From the NCBI RefSeq assembly GCF_030272615.1, contig NC_081407.1:373498132-373562131 (forward strand): a DNA stretch of 64,000 nucleotides, given 5' to 3'. This document shows, piece by piece, positions 1 to 13,395 of this stretch. The notes beneath the pieces were generated by a model that saw only the letters and a list, made by a program, of their open reading frames with translations, ran no database searches and was not told the origin of the DNA. Both the position numbers and the translations under genes were made by a program. Numbering within the stretch: the first letter of the stretch is position 1; every line of letters begins with the position of its first letter. The stretch comes from Cryptomeria japonica. Its lineage: Eukaryota > Streptophyta > Pinopsida > Cupressales > Cupressaceae.

Positions 1-311
1 GACATGGCAACATGATCTGTTCTTCATTACAATGCTAACTCATCACACAATGTCACCGGTTGAGCCACATAGGCTTGAAGCACTTCAACCGGAAACCCTG
101 AAGTTGAGACTACCAACCGGTAGTCATACAACGCTTCCATGTGCTGGTTCCCATAACCATATGCCGGTTCACCTTGAACAAGCACACCGCTTCACTTTGG
201 TACGAATGCCAGTTCACAGTGTTATGCCGGTTCTCACCTCTTCATCATATTGACATCAATGACAACATACAATGTCATTATGTCCTCATACCAGTTCACA
301 TAATGCCAACA
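1..311 (-). repeat. 3' LTR of Copia 1 (partial)
   Basis: These bases match 5928-6235 almost throughout and end at the same CCAACA terminus, which is TGTTGG in element orientation. The rest of the LTR lies outside the window. Several AACCGGT-like motifs are present, as in the full LTR. Confidence 0.93.
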
Positions 312-323
312 TTCTCCCCCTTT
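312..323 (-). other. Polypurine tract of Copia 1
   Basis: In element orientation this reads AAAGGGGGAGAA immediately before the TGTTGG start of the 3' LTR. That is the expected position for the plus-strand DNA primer. Further C-rich blocks on the plus strand (near 368-376, 408-416 and 471-476) resemble extra purine tracts. Confidence 0.85.
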
Positions 324-554
324 GGCATTGATGGCAATATACAAAGATATCTCTCCTCTTCACATCTTCTCCCCCAATTTCTATAGATATCTTCTCCGCT
401 TCACATCTTCTCCCCCTTTGACAACAATGCCAAAGTGGAGGCATAGGCTTCCCTATTCCATTATGCTGCTCCCCCTGAGGAGTAGCATCCTTCATCACAT
501 CAATCCAAAATAAATTTAACTATGCACTACCTGACTGATGTGGAGCATATGCTT

Positions 555-1046
555 TTAGTTTACCTCCTGAAGGGGCAACACCCCTAATTCACCTCTTAAG
601 TGCATAAATGTAGTCTTTGGGAGAGGCTTGGTGAATATGTCTGCTAACTGCTCCTTACTGGAAACATGTTCCAATGCAATCACTTTGTTTTGAACCTTTT
701 CCCTTAAGAAGTGATACTTAAGCTCAAAGTGCTTGGTTCTAGAATGTAAAACCAGATTCTTAGAGATATTAATTGCACTAGTATTGTCACAAAATATACT
801 TACCAATTCAGATACAGGAACTTTGAAGCCATTTAATACATGCTTCATCCAAATTGTCTGAGTGCAGTTCATGAAAGCTGCAACGTACTTTGCTTCCGCT
901 GTAGACTAAGAGATACAACTCTGCTTCTTACTCATCCATGAAACCAGTCTACCACCAAGAAACAATGCACCATCGGTTGTGCTTTTTCGGTCATCTATAT
1001 TGCCTGCCCAATCTGCATCTGTGTATACTTTCAAGTTGAAATCCTT
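555..1046 (-). pseudogene. Copia 1 RNase H and pol C-terminus (broken)
   Basis: This is the C-terminal RNase H of the Copia Pol polyprotein, which degrades the RNA strand during reverse transcription. The segment 872-555 reads through the conserved end of the domain (CDN..A..ISKN, then HSRTKHFELKYHFLREKV) and the terminal DIFTKPLP motif. The part upstream of 872 continues in frame with the ADWAG and S.STAEAKY region but is interrupted by an in-frame TAG near 907. A further TAG at 1047-1049 separates it from the reverse transcriptase. With two nonsense codons this domain cannot be made from a single reading frame. Confidence 0.9.
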
Positions 1047-1049
1047 GCT

Positions 1050-2759
1050 CTAAGGATACCACAATCCATAGTCAACAGTTCCCTTCAGATACCTAAGAAT
1101 CCACTTGACTGCAACCAAGTGAGATTCTCTTGGGCTTTTCTGGAATCTTGTAGTAATGCCAACTGCATGTGCAATATCCGGTCTGCTATGCATTACATAA
1201 TGCAACTTACCAATCATTGATTTGTATTCCTTCTCATCAACCAATTCTGAGTCATCTTCTTTAGATAGTTTACAACCGGTCACCATCGGAGTACCAACCG
1301 GTTTGCTATCTTCCATGCCAAAGGTCTTCAACACCTCTTTGACATACTTGGACTGAGTGATAAAGATTCCATCCTTCATCTGCAGGATCTGCAGTCCAAT
1401 GAAGAATTTAATCTCCCCTATGAGTGACATTTCAAACTCTTTCTTCATCTCATCTGCAAACTCATGACTCATCTTGTCATCTCCACCAAAGATAATGTCA
1501 TCAACAAATGCCTCACAGATCAGGATCTGATCTCCTTCAGACTTCAAGTAGATATTACTATCTTCACTTGTTCTCTCAAATCCAATCTTCACAAGATGAG
1601 AATGCAGACGTTCATACCATGCCCTAGGTGCCTGCTTTAGTCCATATAAGGCTTTATGTAGCCTACATACCATGTCACTATCTTCAGATAGGGCAAACCC
1701 ATTTGGTTGCTCAATATACACCTCCTCTTCAAGTACACCATTTACAAATGCAGATTTCACATCCATTTGATATACTTTGAAAACTTTAAAAGATGCATAT
1801 GCAAGAAGCATACAGACTCCTTCCAATCTGGCTACAGGAGCAAAGGTTTCTCCATAGTCTTCTCCTTCTTCTTGAGCATATCCTTTGCACACTAATCTGG
1901 CTTTGTTCCTAATCACTATGCCATCCTCATTCAGCTTATTTCTGAACACCCATTTAGTACCAACGACATTTTTGTGCTCCAGTCTGGGTACCAAAGACCA
2001 TGTACCATTTTTCTCTATCTGGTCAAGTTCCTCTTCCATTGCCTTGATCCAGTCTTCATCCTTATGTGCCTCTTTGAATGATTTAGGCTCAAATTCAGAG
2101 ATCATACATGAGTTTTCTCTGACCTTTCTTCTTGTAAGGATTCCTGCATCCTTATCTCCTATGATCTGATTAGGATCATGATTCATCTTGACATACCGAG
2201 GAATGGTCTTGATGGATTCCTCTTGCTTTTCTTCGTCATCCTCATCTCCATCAGTATCAACATCTACATTTGCCGGTGTAGGAACATTGTTACTGGTACT
2301 CGGTTGGTTGTCAATCGGTTCCCAGAAGGTTGCAACCGGTTCATTCACCGCTTGCTCGCTGCAGGTTTCCTCAGTTTTCTCAGAGGTTTCATCAACTCTT
2401 ACATTGATGCTTTCCATAATTCTCTGAGTCCTATTGTTGAAACACTTGAGAGCTTTTCTCTTGGTGGAATATTCTAGGAATATTCCCTCATCACATTTCA
2501 CGTCAAATTTTCTCTGGTATTCACTCCTCTTGATGTAACATTTGCTACCAAACACTTTAAAGTAGCTGACCACAGGTGTCTTACTGGTCCAATACTCATA
2601 AGGAGTTTTATCCTTACCTTTCTTGATGAGTACCCGGTTCATTGTGTAGACTATAGTGCTCACCGCTTCTCTCCAAAAGGTGTGAGCTACCTTTCCTTGA
2701 ATCAACATGGTTCTAGCTGCTTCAACCACAGTCCGGTTATTCCTCTCTGCTAGGCCATT
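1050..2759 (-). pseudogene. Copia 1 integrase C-terminus and reverse transcriptase (broken)
   Basis: The segment begins in the integrase just after an in-frame TAG at 2760-2762 and runs through the integrase C-terminal region ([25 protein letters not shown]). An acidic linker and the Copia reverse transcriptase follow. Recognisable motifs are [54 protein letters not shown] and the catalytic FVDDIIFG, then MIGKLHY and RPDIAHAV. It stops at a TAG just before the RNase H domain. The active-site aspartates are present, so the reverse transcriptase is disabled by truncation rather than by loss of catalytic residues. Confidence 0.93.
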
Positions 2760-3749
2760 CTACTGTGGAGTCTGGGGGGCAGACAATTGCCTCTTGATGC
2801 CATGTTCTTCACAGTACTTGTTGAATTCACCGGAAGTGAATTCCCCTCCTTGATCAGTTCTCAGACACTTTATCCTTTTACTGCTTTCCTTCTCCACTAA
2901 TGCTCTGAAAGCTTTGAACTTTACAAAGGCTTCAGACTCATCTTTCAAGAATGTGACCCACATCATTCTTGAGCAGTCATCAGTGAGAATCATGAAGTAC
3001 CTATCACCCTGCACACTTCTAGTCTTCATAGGTCCACACAAATCAGTATGCACAAGATCAAACAAGTTGTTAGCAGTGAAAGATTTACCTTTAAAGGTTG
3101 AGGAAGACATTTTCCACAATTGACACTCTTTGCACAAGGTATTATCCGGTTTGCTTAGCACCGACAACCCTCTAACTGCCTTGATCTTACTAGCTTCCAC
3201 ACTGTTATCAAAGTTTACATGGCAGAGTCTCCTATACCATATCCAGCTATCATCAAATTTAGCCATAAGACATGTACTTATATTTGCATTCAGCTGAAAT
3301 AGGTTACCTTTGGTCTGCATGCCAGTGGCCACCAATTCACCATTCTTTCCTTTGATTCTGCAAGCTCCATTCTTGAATTCCAAAGTGAGGCCACTGTCAT
3401 TCAGCTGGGAAACACTCAGAAGTTTGTGTCTAAGACCATCAACCCAATACACATTGTCAACACTACTCTTTCCATTCAGAGAGATGGACCCTCTGCCTTT
3501 GACCATGAATGGTGCATCATTGCCAAAGTGAACCACACCACCATCATACTCCTCCAATGATAGAAACTTGCTCCGGTCACCAGTCATATGGTGAGAACAA
3601 CCACTGTCAATGATCCACTCATTGGAATTATCAAACCGGGAGACAAGAGCCTTTTTGTCTGACACATCTTCCTTGACAACAACAAACATAATATCTTCAT
3701 TTTCTTCATCCTCTGATTCTTCATCTATGACAACTTCATCAACTGCCAC
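2760..3749 (-). pseudogene. Copia 1 protease and integrase core (broken)
   Basis: This frame contains an acidic linker and the aspartic protease motif WIIDSGCSHHMTGD. A GAG-pre-integrase region with H and C zinc ligands (RLCHVNFD, CKECQ) follows, then the integrase core with HTDLCGP (first Asp), LTDDCSRMMWV and RTDQGGEF (second Asp). It ends at an in-frame TAG at 2760-2762, directly after the SAPQTPQ motif and just before the catalytic Glu region continues in the next segment. The same codon is a TAG in the second Copia element of this window. A frameshift near 3725-3840 separates this frame from gag. Confidence 0.92.
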
Positions 3750-4651
3750 AAAACAATTTCTCTGGTTTCCTCCTTTGAATTTCTTGAACCTTTCCGGTTT
3801 GTCCTTGTTGTCACCATTAGGATAGTTATAGCAATATGTCCTGTCCAGTTACAAGAGATGCATTTCAAAGGTAGCTTACCTTTGTATTTGCCGGTTCCTT
3901 TTGGATGTTTCCTAGAAAGGAGAGCTTCAAATGCCATCAAAATCTCCTCATCATCCATTTCTCTGCCCTGTCTTGGTTCACCACTAGTGCTAGCTTCTTT
4001 TCCTTTTCTGCATGGTACTGCAGAAGCTTTAAAAGTTGATTCAGTCTTTTGAACACTACCATCGAAACTATTTAGCTCATAGGTTGTCAACTTTGCAATG
4101 ATGGAGTCTAGGGATACCTTAGTCTTGTCTATTGATCTTAGCTCTTGAATAGCAACAACCTTTATTGCATAGACTGGCAATAGGGATCTCAGGACTTTGC
4201 TTACCATAGTGGCATCTTCTATTTTACCATCTGCACTCTTGATATCTCCAACAATAGTTTTGATTCTTATTCCATATTGTTGAATGGTCTCACCTTCAAC
4301 CTTCCGCATATCTTCAAACTTCCCTCTAAGGCTTTCTTCCTTAGCCTATTTTACATGTTCATCACCGCCATAGATATTTTGAAGAGTATCCCATGCCTCT
4401 TTGAGATTTACCTTATCCTGAACATCAATAAACTCAATGTCAGATAAACTACTAATTAGGGCTTCCATGACTTGCCCATTCTCCTGCATCTCTCTCTTTT
4501 GGTCATCGGTAAGGGTACCGGTAGGAGCAACATAGACAGTCTCAACATAGCTCCAGTGTTGAGCACCCATGCTTCTAATGAATATCTTCATTCTGTCTTT
4601 CCATATACTGAAATTTTCTCTGTTAAACTTTGGACCTTCCCTCCTCATCAT
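3725..4651 (-). pseudogene. Copia 1 gag (UBN2-type, broken)
   Basis: Gag forms the particle that packages the RNA. Two consecutive segments, 4651-4346 and 4309-3725, show the UBN2-type Copia Gag with motifs FNRENFSIWKDRMKIFI, AWDTLQNIYGG, VEGETIQQYGIRIKTIV and KVLRSLLPVYA. An in-frame TAG separates the segments near 4345. The zinc knuckle starts normally (CISCNWTGHIA) but its final Cys is lost after a frameshift near 3835. The original start codon lies close to the primer-binding site, as usual for Copia. Confidence 0.88.
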
Positions 4652-4709
4652 TACACTGGGATCTTTACCTCAAGCGGTTAAGCTTATAGAACAGAGGACC
4701 TGGAGGATT

Positions 4710-4720
4710 CTCTGATACCA
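4710..4720 (-). other. Primer-binding site of Copia 1
   Basis: In element orientation this reads TGGTATCAGAG, the usual plant Copia primer site complementary to the 3' end of initiator methionine tRNA. It sits two bases inside the LTR boundary at 4723. Confidence 0.88.
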
Positions 4721-4722
4721 AT

Positions 4723-6235
4723 TGATAACTTAATGATGAACGGATAGTACAAACCCGGTACTGAGAGGGGCGGTGAATCAGTACGGACAAAAATACAGTC
4801 CTAATCCAGTTTGATAGTAGATACTTCAAATGACTGGCAAGCAGTGACACCAGTTTGAAACAGAGTGCAACATGTAAAGCTAGGAATGACTGTGATAAGC
4901 ATTAACCAGTTACTCACTTAGCTTTTCACTCAACTCAAGACTGCACTACCATTTCACCCTTATGCATAAACAAGTAATCTATCATCGGATCAGAATAATA
5001 GCTAGTTCAACATGTTTTATTGACAGGCATAAAACACATAACCATCATAAGCTTGACAGATAATAGGAAAGCATCACAAGACAAAAGCATCACACATGAC
5101 ACACATATTTTTCACGTGGAAACCCAACTGGGAAAAACTACGGTGGGGATGAATACCCACAAGCTGTTTTGAACTCTTTAGAAGTCTGCTCTGTTAGAAG
5201 CCTTGTCCGGTTAGAGACATTACAATAGGTTTTGCTAGGAATCGATCCTGTTAAAGATCACCCGGTTAAGGGATGGCTACAATACCTGGTTAAGGGTTAA
5301 ACCCTGTTAAAGGTTACCTTGTTAGAGGATTTCAAGAACTCAATAGCTAAAGGATTTCGAACTCAATAGCTTTGAATTACCCTGTTAAAGGATTTATAGC
5401 AAGCTGGTTAAGGCTACCCTGTTAGGGGATTTTCCAACTGTTGAGGTGGTTAGAGATCAACAGGTATTACAATGATCTGGTAACAACACTCAATGCCAAT
5501 GCAAATCTGCTTAAGCTCCTCTTCACCTTCTGCACTTACACTCTGAAGGTATCACTTCTCTCCTTTTGGTCTGGCAAGAATTACGTATCCCTTCTCTCGG
5601 ATACACACACACAACTTTTGCCAACAACCTCAGAAAGAGACACAACATCTACCTTATAGGAAAACAGATAGGTCGGTAGCATAACCCTAAACCCTAAACA
5701 TGTTAGGTTAAGGAATTTAAACGGTTCAATCTTGACCGTTGAGAATACTCCATTAATTGCAACAGTCTTGATCCAACCTCAAGACATTCTCCATCGACCA
5801 TTTTCACCGATTTCATGGCGGCTGATAACCCATCACACATTATCACCGTTTTACAAACTTCACACATTCCTGAGGTAGATAGGAACAATCTCCTTCATGA
5901 AAGATCCTTCACGCGCACAAGGCTGACATGACAACATGATCTGTTCTTCATTACAATGCTAACTCATCACACAATGTCAACGGTTTAGCCACACAGGCTT
6001 GAAGCACTTCAACCGGAAACCCTAAAGTTGAGACTACCAACTGGTAGTCATACAACACTTCCATGTGCCGGTTCCCATAACCATATGTCGGTTCACCTTG
6101 AACAAGCACACCGCTTCACTTTGGCATGAATGTCGGTTCACAGTGTTATGCTGGTTCTCACCTCTTCAGCATATTGACATCAATGACAACATACAATGTC
6201 ATTTTGTCCTCATTCCGGTTCACATAATGCCAACA
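4723..6235 (-). repeat. 5' LTR of Copia 1 (about 1.5 kb)
   Basis: The LTR is bounded by the primer-binding site on one side and by the TGTTGG terminus at 6235 on the other. It is 1513 bp long. It contains the Copia-wide pair of boxes near its 3' end (5111-5150 and about 4764-4782) and a cluster of short CTGTTAAAGG/GGTTAAGG repeats at about 5210-5435. It also has several AACCGGT motifs and a short ACCCTAAACCCTAAAC stretch at about 5683. Confidence 0.9.
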
Positions 6236-7864
6236 AAATGGTCTACATGAACTTATTACATACTCAAAATACTTGAAAACACAAAAAACTGCAAAAGAAC
6301 CCAATAGATCTCAGTTAACCCCTAGGTGCTCCTGCACCAACAGACAAAGACAAAGACAACAAGACCAAATTTTGTAGAAAAGAGGAGGACTAGGGTGCCT
6401 AGTGCCTTATTCCAGGTGTTTGGACTTGTAGTTTGACCAGAGGATAGTTTGGGAGCTCCTAAGTTTAATTAGATTCCCGTTTTGTCCTTGGATACTTGTT
6501 AGGAGTAGGCACCTAGCCATTGCGTCCACCTAGTTTTAGCTCAGAATTAGGTGACAGGTTCCTATTTGCATCCCCTTTTTATATTTGTACCTCTCAATTA
6601 ATTTCCAGATAGGCATTTGTCTATTTATGTTGTTTATTGTCTATATCACATCATTTAGCCTAGTTCTTGCATCCAACTTATCCAATCAATCAAACACAAA
6701 AGAGAAAAATCAACCATTGTGCCTAACTCTCTCAAGGGTTTGTAGTTGAGCATCTTGGTTGTTCTCTAATGTAATTAGTGGGATTGGGTTTGATTCCTAA
6801 TTTGCATGTTTAGACTAGTGAGCCCCATTTCCATTGCATTACAAGTAACATGTGGCAAAGGCCCCTCAAGCATGCAAATTTCCACTCACTTCTATAAAGT
6901 GTGACTTTGCACTTGGCTCACTTTCAAATGCTCATCTGTTTAGGGATTGATACTCTCAGCTAGGAGGCATTTTGGGTATTCAAAGCGCTTTGGGTGCTTA
7001 TAATCTTGCAATGTGAATAGTAAAAATGAATAATAACTTTTCAAAAAAAAATTATTCTTAAAAATATATTGAATTTTCAAACAAAACTCTTCACTAAAAC
7101 CTCCATAATTATCCCTTATAAGCTCCAATTCTTGTCCTATTTATTTCATGTAGATCTTGTTCCCATCCTCTTTATTTTGACATTTCTTTCATTAAAACTA
7201 GCTATTTCAAAACAATTATCTTAAAAGTATTTCAATATCCCTCTCCTAAACTTATTAAGGCTAAATTGAGCTTCTTGTTTTTCCCTCCTATGAGCTAGTT
7301 AAAAACATGAGGGGGTACATTGACCCTTATTTTTTTTTAATAAAATTTTCTTTTTGAAACATTTTAATTGTCATTTAATTTAGATTTTTGGAACTAATAT
7401 GCCTTGGTTTTGCAATATTTACACATTTTTTTTTAAAATTCAATACTTTACAAGTTCTAAATTTAGGGGTATCATTTGTCTATATGAAGAGTCTCCATGC
7501 CCTTTACAATATCCTTTTGGGTATCTTTTATATGCTTTTGTATTTTTTTGTACTTTAGCTTAGCTTATCATTTACTATTATCAATGCACTAAGGTGGGGC
7601 AAAACGTAATGTAAGAAATTGTGTAGTCCCACAATTTTACACTATATTGTAAAGTCACTTTAGATTCCACTTTAATAGCATATTTGAATTCATTTATTTA
7701 CACCAAATGTCTTGCCCACATTTTAAGAGTATAATGGCCTCTTAATCCTTGCTATGAAAAAATATGTAACATTTTAGAATACTTTCTTTGGATGGTAGCT
7801 TGGCGCATAAAAATTCATGCCATATATTGGCATCCCAAAGATTCTTGAAATTTTAAACCATATT
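6236..7864. other. AT-rich DNA without recognisable genes
   Basis: No reading frame here resembles a known protein. The stretch 6300-6850 has a TATA-like TTTTTATATTTG at about 6575 and pyrimidine-rich text that could be an eroded LTR fragment, but I cannot find its partner or its ends. From about 6900 the sequence is simple AT-rich DNA. Confidence 0.5.
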
Positions 7865-10800
7865 TTCCATGTGGCTTAACCATTATACCTATTGTAATAT
7901 TTGATTGTAAAAATAATACTCATTTCTACCCCTCTTCCCATTTTGAAAGGACTTTTAATCTTCAACAACTTTATTTTTCTCTCTTATTGCTGCCTTTGGG
8001 AAACTCTATCAAAATTTTCTTTGAATCTACAAGATCATTGACATTCTTTTATTCCTTGTAGCGAACTAAAGGTCTTAAAAGGAATACACAACTTGCAAAT
8101 CTTTCAAATCCATTGAAGAACTTTTTATGTCTAGTAATATTGTTCCACTAAGCTATTAATACTTGCTTTTATGTGGAATTGCTTTCTCTTCATGTTTTAG
8201 GTAAGCTCATTGGTGTAAATCAATTTTTTTTATTATCATTATTTTATTAAAAATGGTGTTTTTCTCTGTAGGCTAAGGTTGACACCATTATCATTGGAAT
8301 TTTTATATCACTATTCATTCCTTAATGCACTTAGGTGTAAGAGCACACACTATTTATTATTTTGTTTATCTTGTTTGTCTGTAGATGTCAAATGACCAAA
8401 ATGGAGGTTTGATCAAGACAAACCCCTAAACAACCCCAACATTTTTCTATGTTTATATGTGTTTAAAGAGTAGATCAGGTCTTGATCAAAATCCACATGT
8501 TATGGGACATTTTGGTACCACCATTGTACATGCGACAACGCAATGCATAGAAGTCCACACAACAATTTGGTGTTTTGGGTAGTGAGCTTCAACATTTGGT
8601 GCCAAGTTCCCTTTTGTAATTATTTAATGTATCAATTGTCAATATATGTAAATAAATTTTATGTAATTCATTTCATGACATCTTTGCAATTTATTTGATA
8701 TTTAATAGTTATAATAAAGAATAACTTTATTTCTAGTTTTTCCTCAAATTTATTTTTGTAAGTTTCATAATATATTTTCTCTCTAATTTTGTATTAGATA
8801 GATAGATATTCACTTTGAATTAATAAGGGAAATAAATTAATTGAAAGTAGGAATCTTTAGTTAAAATTGATTTTTTATTTCATTACAATCCTATACCTTA
8901 GAAAGCTCCAAAACATTTAAGGGAACTTGAAAATATCCTTCCAAGAAAACATCTATATTCACACATATTAGAGAGAAGACCAAAGAGTGGAGTAAAAATA
9001 ATCAAATAGTTGGATGATAGATCAAAATACATTGCGAATTAAATAAAAGCACACATAAGGAGGTAAACACATAGAAAACTAAAGAGCACACAATAAGTAC
9101 AAATTGGAAACCTGTTTTATAGACATTAGGATGTACATATTGAATTTTGGTCAAAATAGAACCCAATACTAGGCCATTGAAATTCCAAATAGCTTGGTGG
9201 TTGGTCAATCTATATGGCTTATCTAGGCTGTCAACCTAGTCCAAGTTGTTAAAAAGATACGAAATTTCATATAGAGATCTCTTGAAAACAATCAATGTTG
9301 ATCTCCTAGAAACTATTATAGGCTTTTATGTGAAAGATAATTCATTATAAAAATACTACAAACACTAAATAAACACTAACATGGGTTCACTCTTTTAGAA
9401 AATATTGCTCAACCAATGCTCTTAATTGAAAACATTATTTACTATGTAAGGAGACATATAAAGCCCATTTAATCAATTTTTTGGAGGGCACCTAGAAGAG
9501 AAACTAGCTCACCTAAACCTTATTAATTCACACCCTATAAAAGAATGAGCTTGAATTGAGAAAAAGACTACGTGAACTAGTAATCACTTGCCACCAAGGA
9601 TTGATTCTCTAAGCCCAAGGAGGTCCTTTTGTTTTGAGAGATCAAGGGTGAAGAGGTTCATTTAAATGTGGTAGTCACTAATTGATATCATATTTTAGAT
9701 ACACATCTTAAAAGCCAAAAACAAGTGATTTGTGCTAGACTTAGGAGATATGATCTAATTGGTTGATTTGGAAAAAGCTCCAAAGGATGTTTATAAGGAA
9801 GTGGTAAAGAGGATCATGAAAAACAAAAATGCACTTAGTAGAGGGATAAGTAAAGAGGGAAAACATTAAATTTAAATAGAAAGCATAAGTAAGGGGCTAG
9901 GATGAGCAAAGGGACCTAGGATTATGCATAGGAAGACAACAATTAGGGTCAAAACAAGGGGTAGTAAGTAAAAAACATACAAGATAGAATAAGTATAAAA
10001 TACACCAACAAGAATTTTAGTCAATGCAATTTTTGATCTTACATTCCCATCAATAACAAATGAACTCAGGAAAATAAATTTTAGCATTCGTACATTATCA
10101 TGTCCAACCTCATGTGAGGTGGTGAGTTGATTAGCATGACGCCAAATTGTCATTAATGTGTTTTGAAGTAAACCTTAACTTTTTGTAAACGAATGGTATG
10201 ACAAGGGAAAACCTATTAAAAAGTGATACATATAAAAACATACAAGAAGATTCTATATTTTTACAAACATTCCATGTGCTAAGGTGCACATCTAGAGGTA
10301 TCCTCCATAGATAGTTCTATATGACCATTGTTGTCTTTTAACATTGTAAACTTATTGCCTTAAAGTGAATGTTGATTTAACAATAGATAATTGTTAATAA
10401 AAATTGAACCAAGGTTTTCATTGAAACATCCTCTTTGGAATCCTTGTTAATAGATGTTCTTTTAGAGCACCTAAATAGTCTAATAAATGTAGAAGATTTC
10501 TCAAAATGATATGGTAGTTGAAAATCATAGTTAATTGTGAAGGATTTATGAGTAGAATCCTTGGTTATGATGATAGAGTTGTTTCTCTTTGAACATAATT
10601 CTTAGTTTTAAATTGGGACCATTATGTTTAGTTGGATAGGTGGAAATAAAATTTTAACCTCCCACTATGGTCTAACTAGCTTCTTTAACTAGTGGGGTGA
10701 AGCATCTACCTCAAAGTGTGGGAGATGTTCATGGCATAAGAAAAACCTTTGTGATTTTGCATGATCAAGAGATTGACACCAAAAAAATATGTTTGGAAGG

Positions 10801-12972
10801 TTGAATAATTTACTGTAGGGAATATTAAAAATGAAAGGGAGTACTTGAGAGGTCAACCAAATAAGAAAATAAGAGAATCTTACTATAGCACTTTGAAATC
10901 CTAGGCTCGACAAGGTAATACTAGAAGGGTATTATGCACAAGCTAACTACTAGACTGGTTGAAGATTGTATTGACCTATTATAGGTCACCAAAAGAAAAC
11001 GAAAAGGAAAACTTGGTAATATTTCTAACCTTAATGAGATTGATGCACGAGGCTCCCAAAAATACGTGATGCAAGTAAAAAAATATTGCTTAAATGAGAT
11101 TTTACCAACATAATATGTAATAATGATCTAGTTTTCATACCAATTCTATATAATTTCAACATCAATACAAAAAATAACATCAAGCTTGAAGATATTACCT
11201 AACTTTCATTCTTTCTTGGGCTCCATCCTTACCACCACAAGTAACAATAGTTGTAGAGGGCATGACATTGGCCATTTATTAAATCCTTAAACCATCCAAA
11301 AGTTAGGCTTAAGGGTGAAATAATGTGGGGAACCTTGAGATACTCTTGCTAAAGTAGTATGGGGAGATAAAGAGGTGCAAAACAACAATTGAGGTAAATA
11401 GTAACTTGTGATAGATACTACATTGATATATCCATCAAGATCATGGATTCAGAAGTGGAGCTGACAAAAGAATTTATGTACACATGCTTCTATTTGCTCC
11501 TCAGATCTCAACTGTTTTAGAACAAGTAAAGTTTATAAGTTTCTAATTTTTCTATCAAGATGAGCCAACATGTCTCTTTTGCAGTTACTGAAGGCTATAT
11601 ATTTCTGTTGTATCTTTTGGACACAAGCTTATTATCAGCTGTTGTATCTTATGGATGTAACTCAACACCGTCTAAAGCTTTGCCCTTAAATTCATCTTTT
11701 AGAATTGGATTTTAAATTATTTGCCATTTTGCTTATGTTGAAACTTGGATCTTTTGGGATTTGGTGATCGGTTGAGGAAAAGAGTCACCATAAGGTGAAT
11801 TTAGAATCCTTTTGGTCTAGTTGTTTTTAGTAGGTAACACTGGGTAATTTATACTAATTTGGATTGCCAATTTTGCTGAGCAGACTGATAAATTTGAAAT
11901 GTTCTCCTCCATACTCTTGAATTTTATATTTTAAATACTTTTATATGAGCAAAAACTTCTATTCAATCTAATCCAGAAACTTTCACAGATCAGTACCAAA
12001 CATTTTCAAATATTATATTTTCAAAAATTCCTGTTCTAGTATCTTTGATGTGTCCATACCCTGCAAGGAAGCCCCATTTCTAAAAAAAGGCAGAGAGGAC
12101 GCTGACAAAGTTTATGCAAAATCGTTTTCAACAAATCCATTTCGTTCATATTATGCTACTATTGCAGTCTGGAAGTACATATCTATTTTAGGTATTCTGT
12201 CAAACAGTTCACGTGCCTTGTCCATGCTTCCACTTGCAACTGAAACATTTGAAAAATCCCCCCTTCCTTCATGCTTGGATACATGTGCATATCTCGTTCG
12301 AAAGCTGCTATTTTGTCAGAGGCAGGAAGGATGATAGGAAAGGTTAATCAATGGAAATGTTTTTGAATTTTGATCTAATCCATATTAAGGGTTAAGGGTT
12401 AAATATTAGAACACCTTAATATTCAAATAGAAGGTCCTAGATTCGAGTATTAAGTCGAGTGAAGTGTATACATATAACTTAGGTTATAGTGTTTTGGGGT
12501 TATAGACTCCTACATAAAAATCTTTTAGTTTCGTTGATGCAAAATGTCACCATCTAATCTACTCTACATTGTAGGCTTATGGATTTTGGTATGTATATTG
12601 TAAACAATAAAATTCATACATCTAGAAAACATAAATGAAATTGAAAGCATGAAATCAAATCAAACTTCTAATCTATGAATTTCATTGCACCCATATTGTG
12701 AAGACAAAGTGACAAGTCATTTCATACTTTCTTGAGGTTTGCAATGTTTTGTCTACATCGTAGAGTGTTTTTGGGTTATGGACTTTTGTGCAAATATCTT
12801 TTAGTTTGTTGATGCAAAAATGTGACCATCTAATCTATTCTACATTGTAGAGGGTTTTTAGCTTATGGATTTTGGTATGGATATTGTAAAGGATAAAATT
12901 TACAAATCTAGAAAACATAAAAGAAATTGAATGCATGAAATCAAATCAAATTTCTAATCTATGAATTTCATT

Positions 12973-13090
12973 GCACCCACCTTCTGAAGTCAAAGTGACA
13001 AATCATATCATACTTTCTTGAGGTTTGCAATCAAGTTCACAAATTAGAGGTTTGATTTGATTTGTCACTTTGCCTTTGGAATGTGGGTGC
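12973..13090. repeat. Conserved fold-back in repeat unit A
   Basis: Arm 12973-13004 and the reverse complement of 13059-13090 are near-complementary over about 32 bp, with a loop of about 54 bp. The outer sequence is GCACCCAC...GTGGGTGC and the inner part is AAAGTGACAAATC...GATTTGTCACTTT. Counterparts exist in units B and C, so it predates their duplication. It could be an eroded fold-back (MITE-like) element, though no target duplication is visible. Confidence 0.7.
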
Positions 13091-13247
13091 AATCATGATA
13101 CTTATAAAATGATAAGTAATTGATTTGGTAGAATGGATTTGTTTGATATATGATCGAATTGAAGATAACAATGTATTTACAAATTTTTAAGTGAGACGAG
13201 AATGAGAATAAGGATGATGACATGAGTTAACTAGAAAATCAATGAAA

Positions 13248-13395
13248 TCAACTTGGCTAGAAATATAAATTTATCAATTTGAGCCATGAAAGGATAATAA
13301 TGGATTATTCATTTATTTAAGTCAACTTGGCTAGAAATATAAATTTATCAATTTGAGCCATGAAAGGATAATAATGGATTATTCATTTATTTGAT
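13248..13395. repeat. Exact 74-bp tandem duplication
   Basis: The 74 bases from 13248 are repeated at 13322 with almost no difference. Units B and C have this sequence once, so the duplication is specific to copy A and recent. Confidence 0.85.

Larger units (their letters stand above)
1..6235 (-). mobile_element. Copia LTR retrotransposon 1, decayed, clipped by the left edge
   Basis: This is a minus-strand Ty1/Copia element. Reading leftward from 6235 it has a 5' LTR (6235-4723), a primer-binding site, gag, protease, integrase, reverse transcriptase and RNase H, a polypurine tract, and the first 311 bases of the 3' LTR. The domain order (integrase before reverse transcriptase) is that of Copia. 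The two visible LTR stretches (1-311 and about 5928-6235) differ at roughly 17 of 308 positions by eye, so the insertion is old. All coding segments carry stops or frameshifts. The target duplication cannot be tested because the 3' LTR is incomplete here. Confidence 0.95.

Noticed and set aside
5683..5698. Interstitial telomere-like CCCTAAACCCTAAA
   Set aside because: It has only about two repeats, inside an LTR, so it is most likely coincidental.
8190..8295. Possible exon boundaries in the repeat unit (TTTTAGGTAAGC and TTTCTCTGTAGG)
   Set aside because: The sites look like splice signals and are partly kept in three copies. The donor-like word is broken in unit C, and no open frame joins across them.
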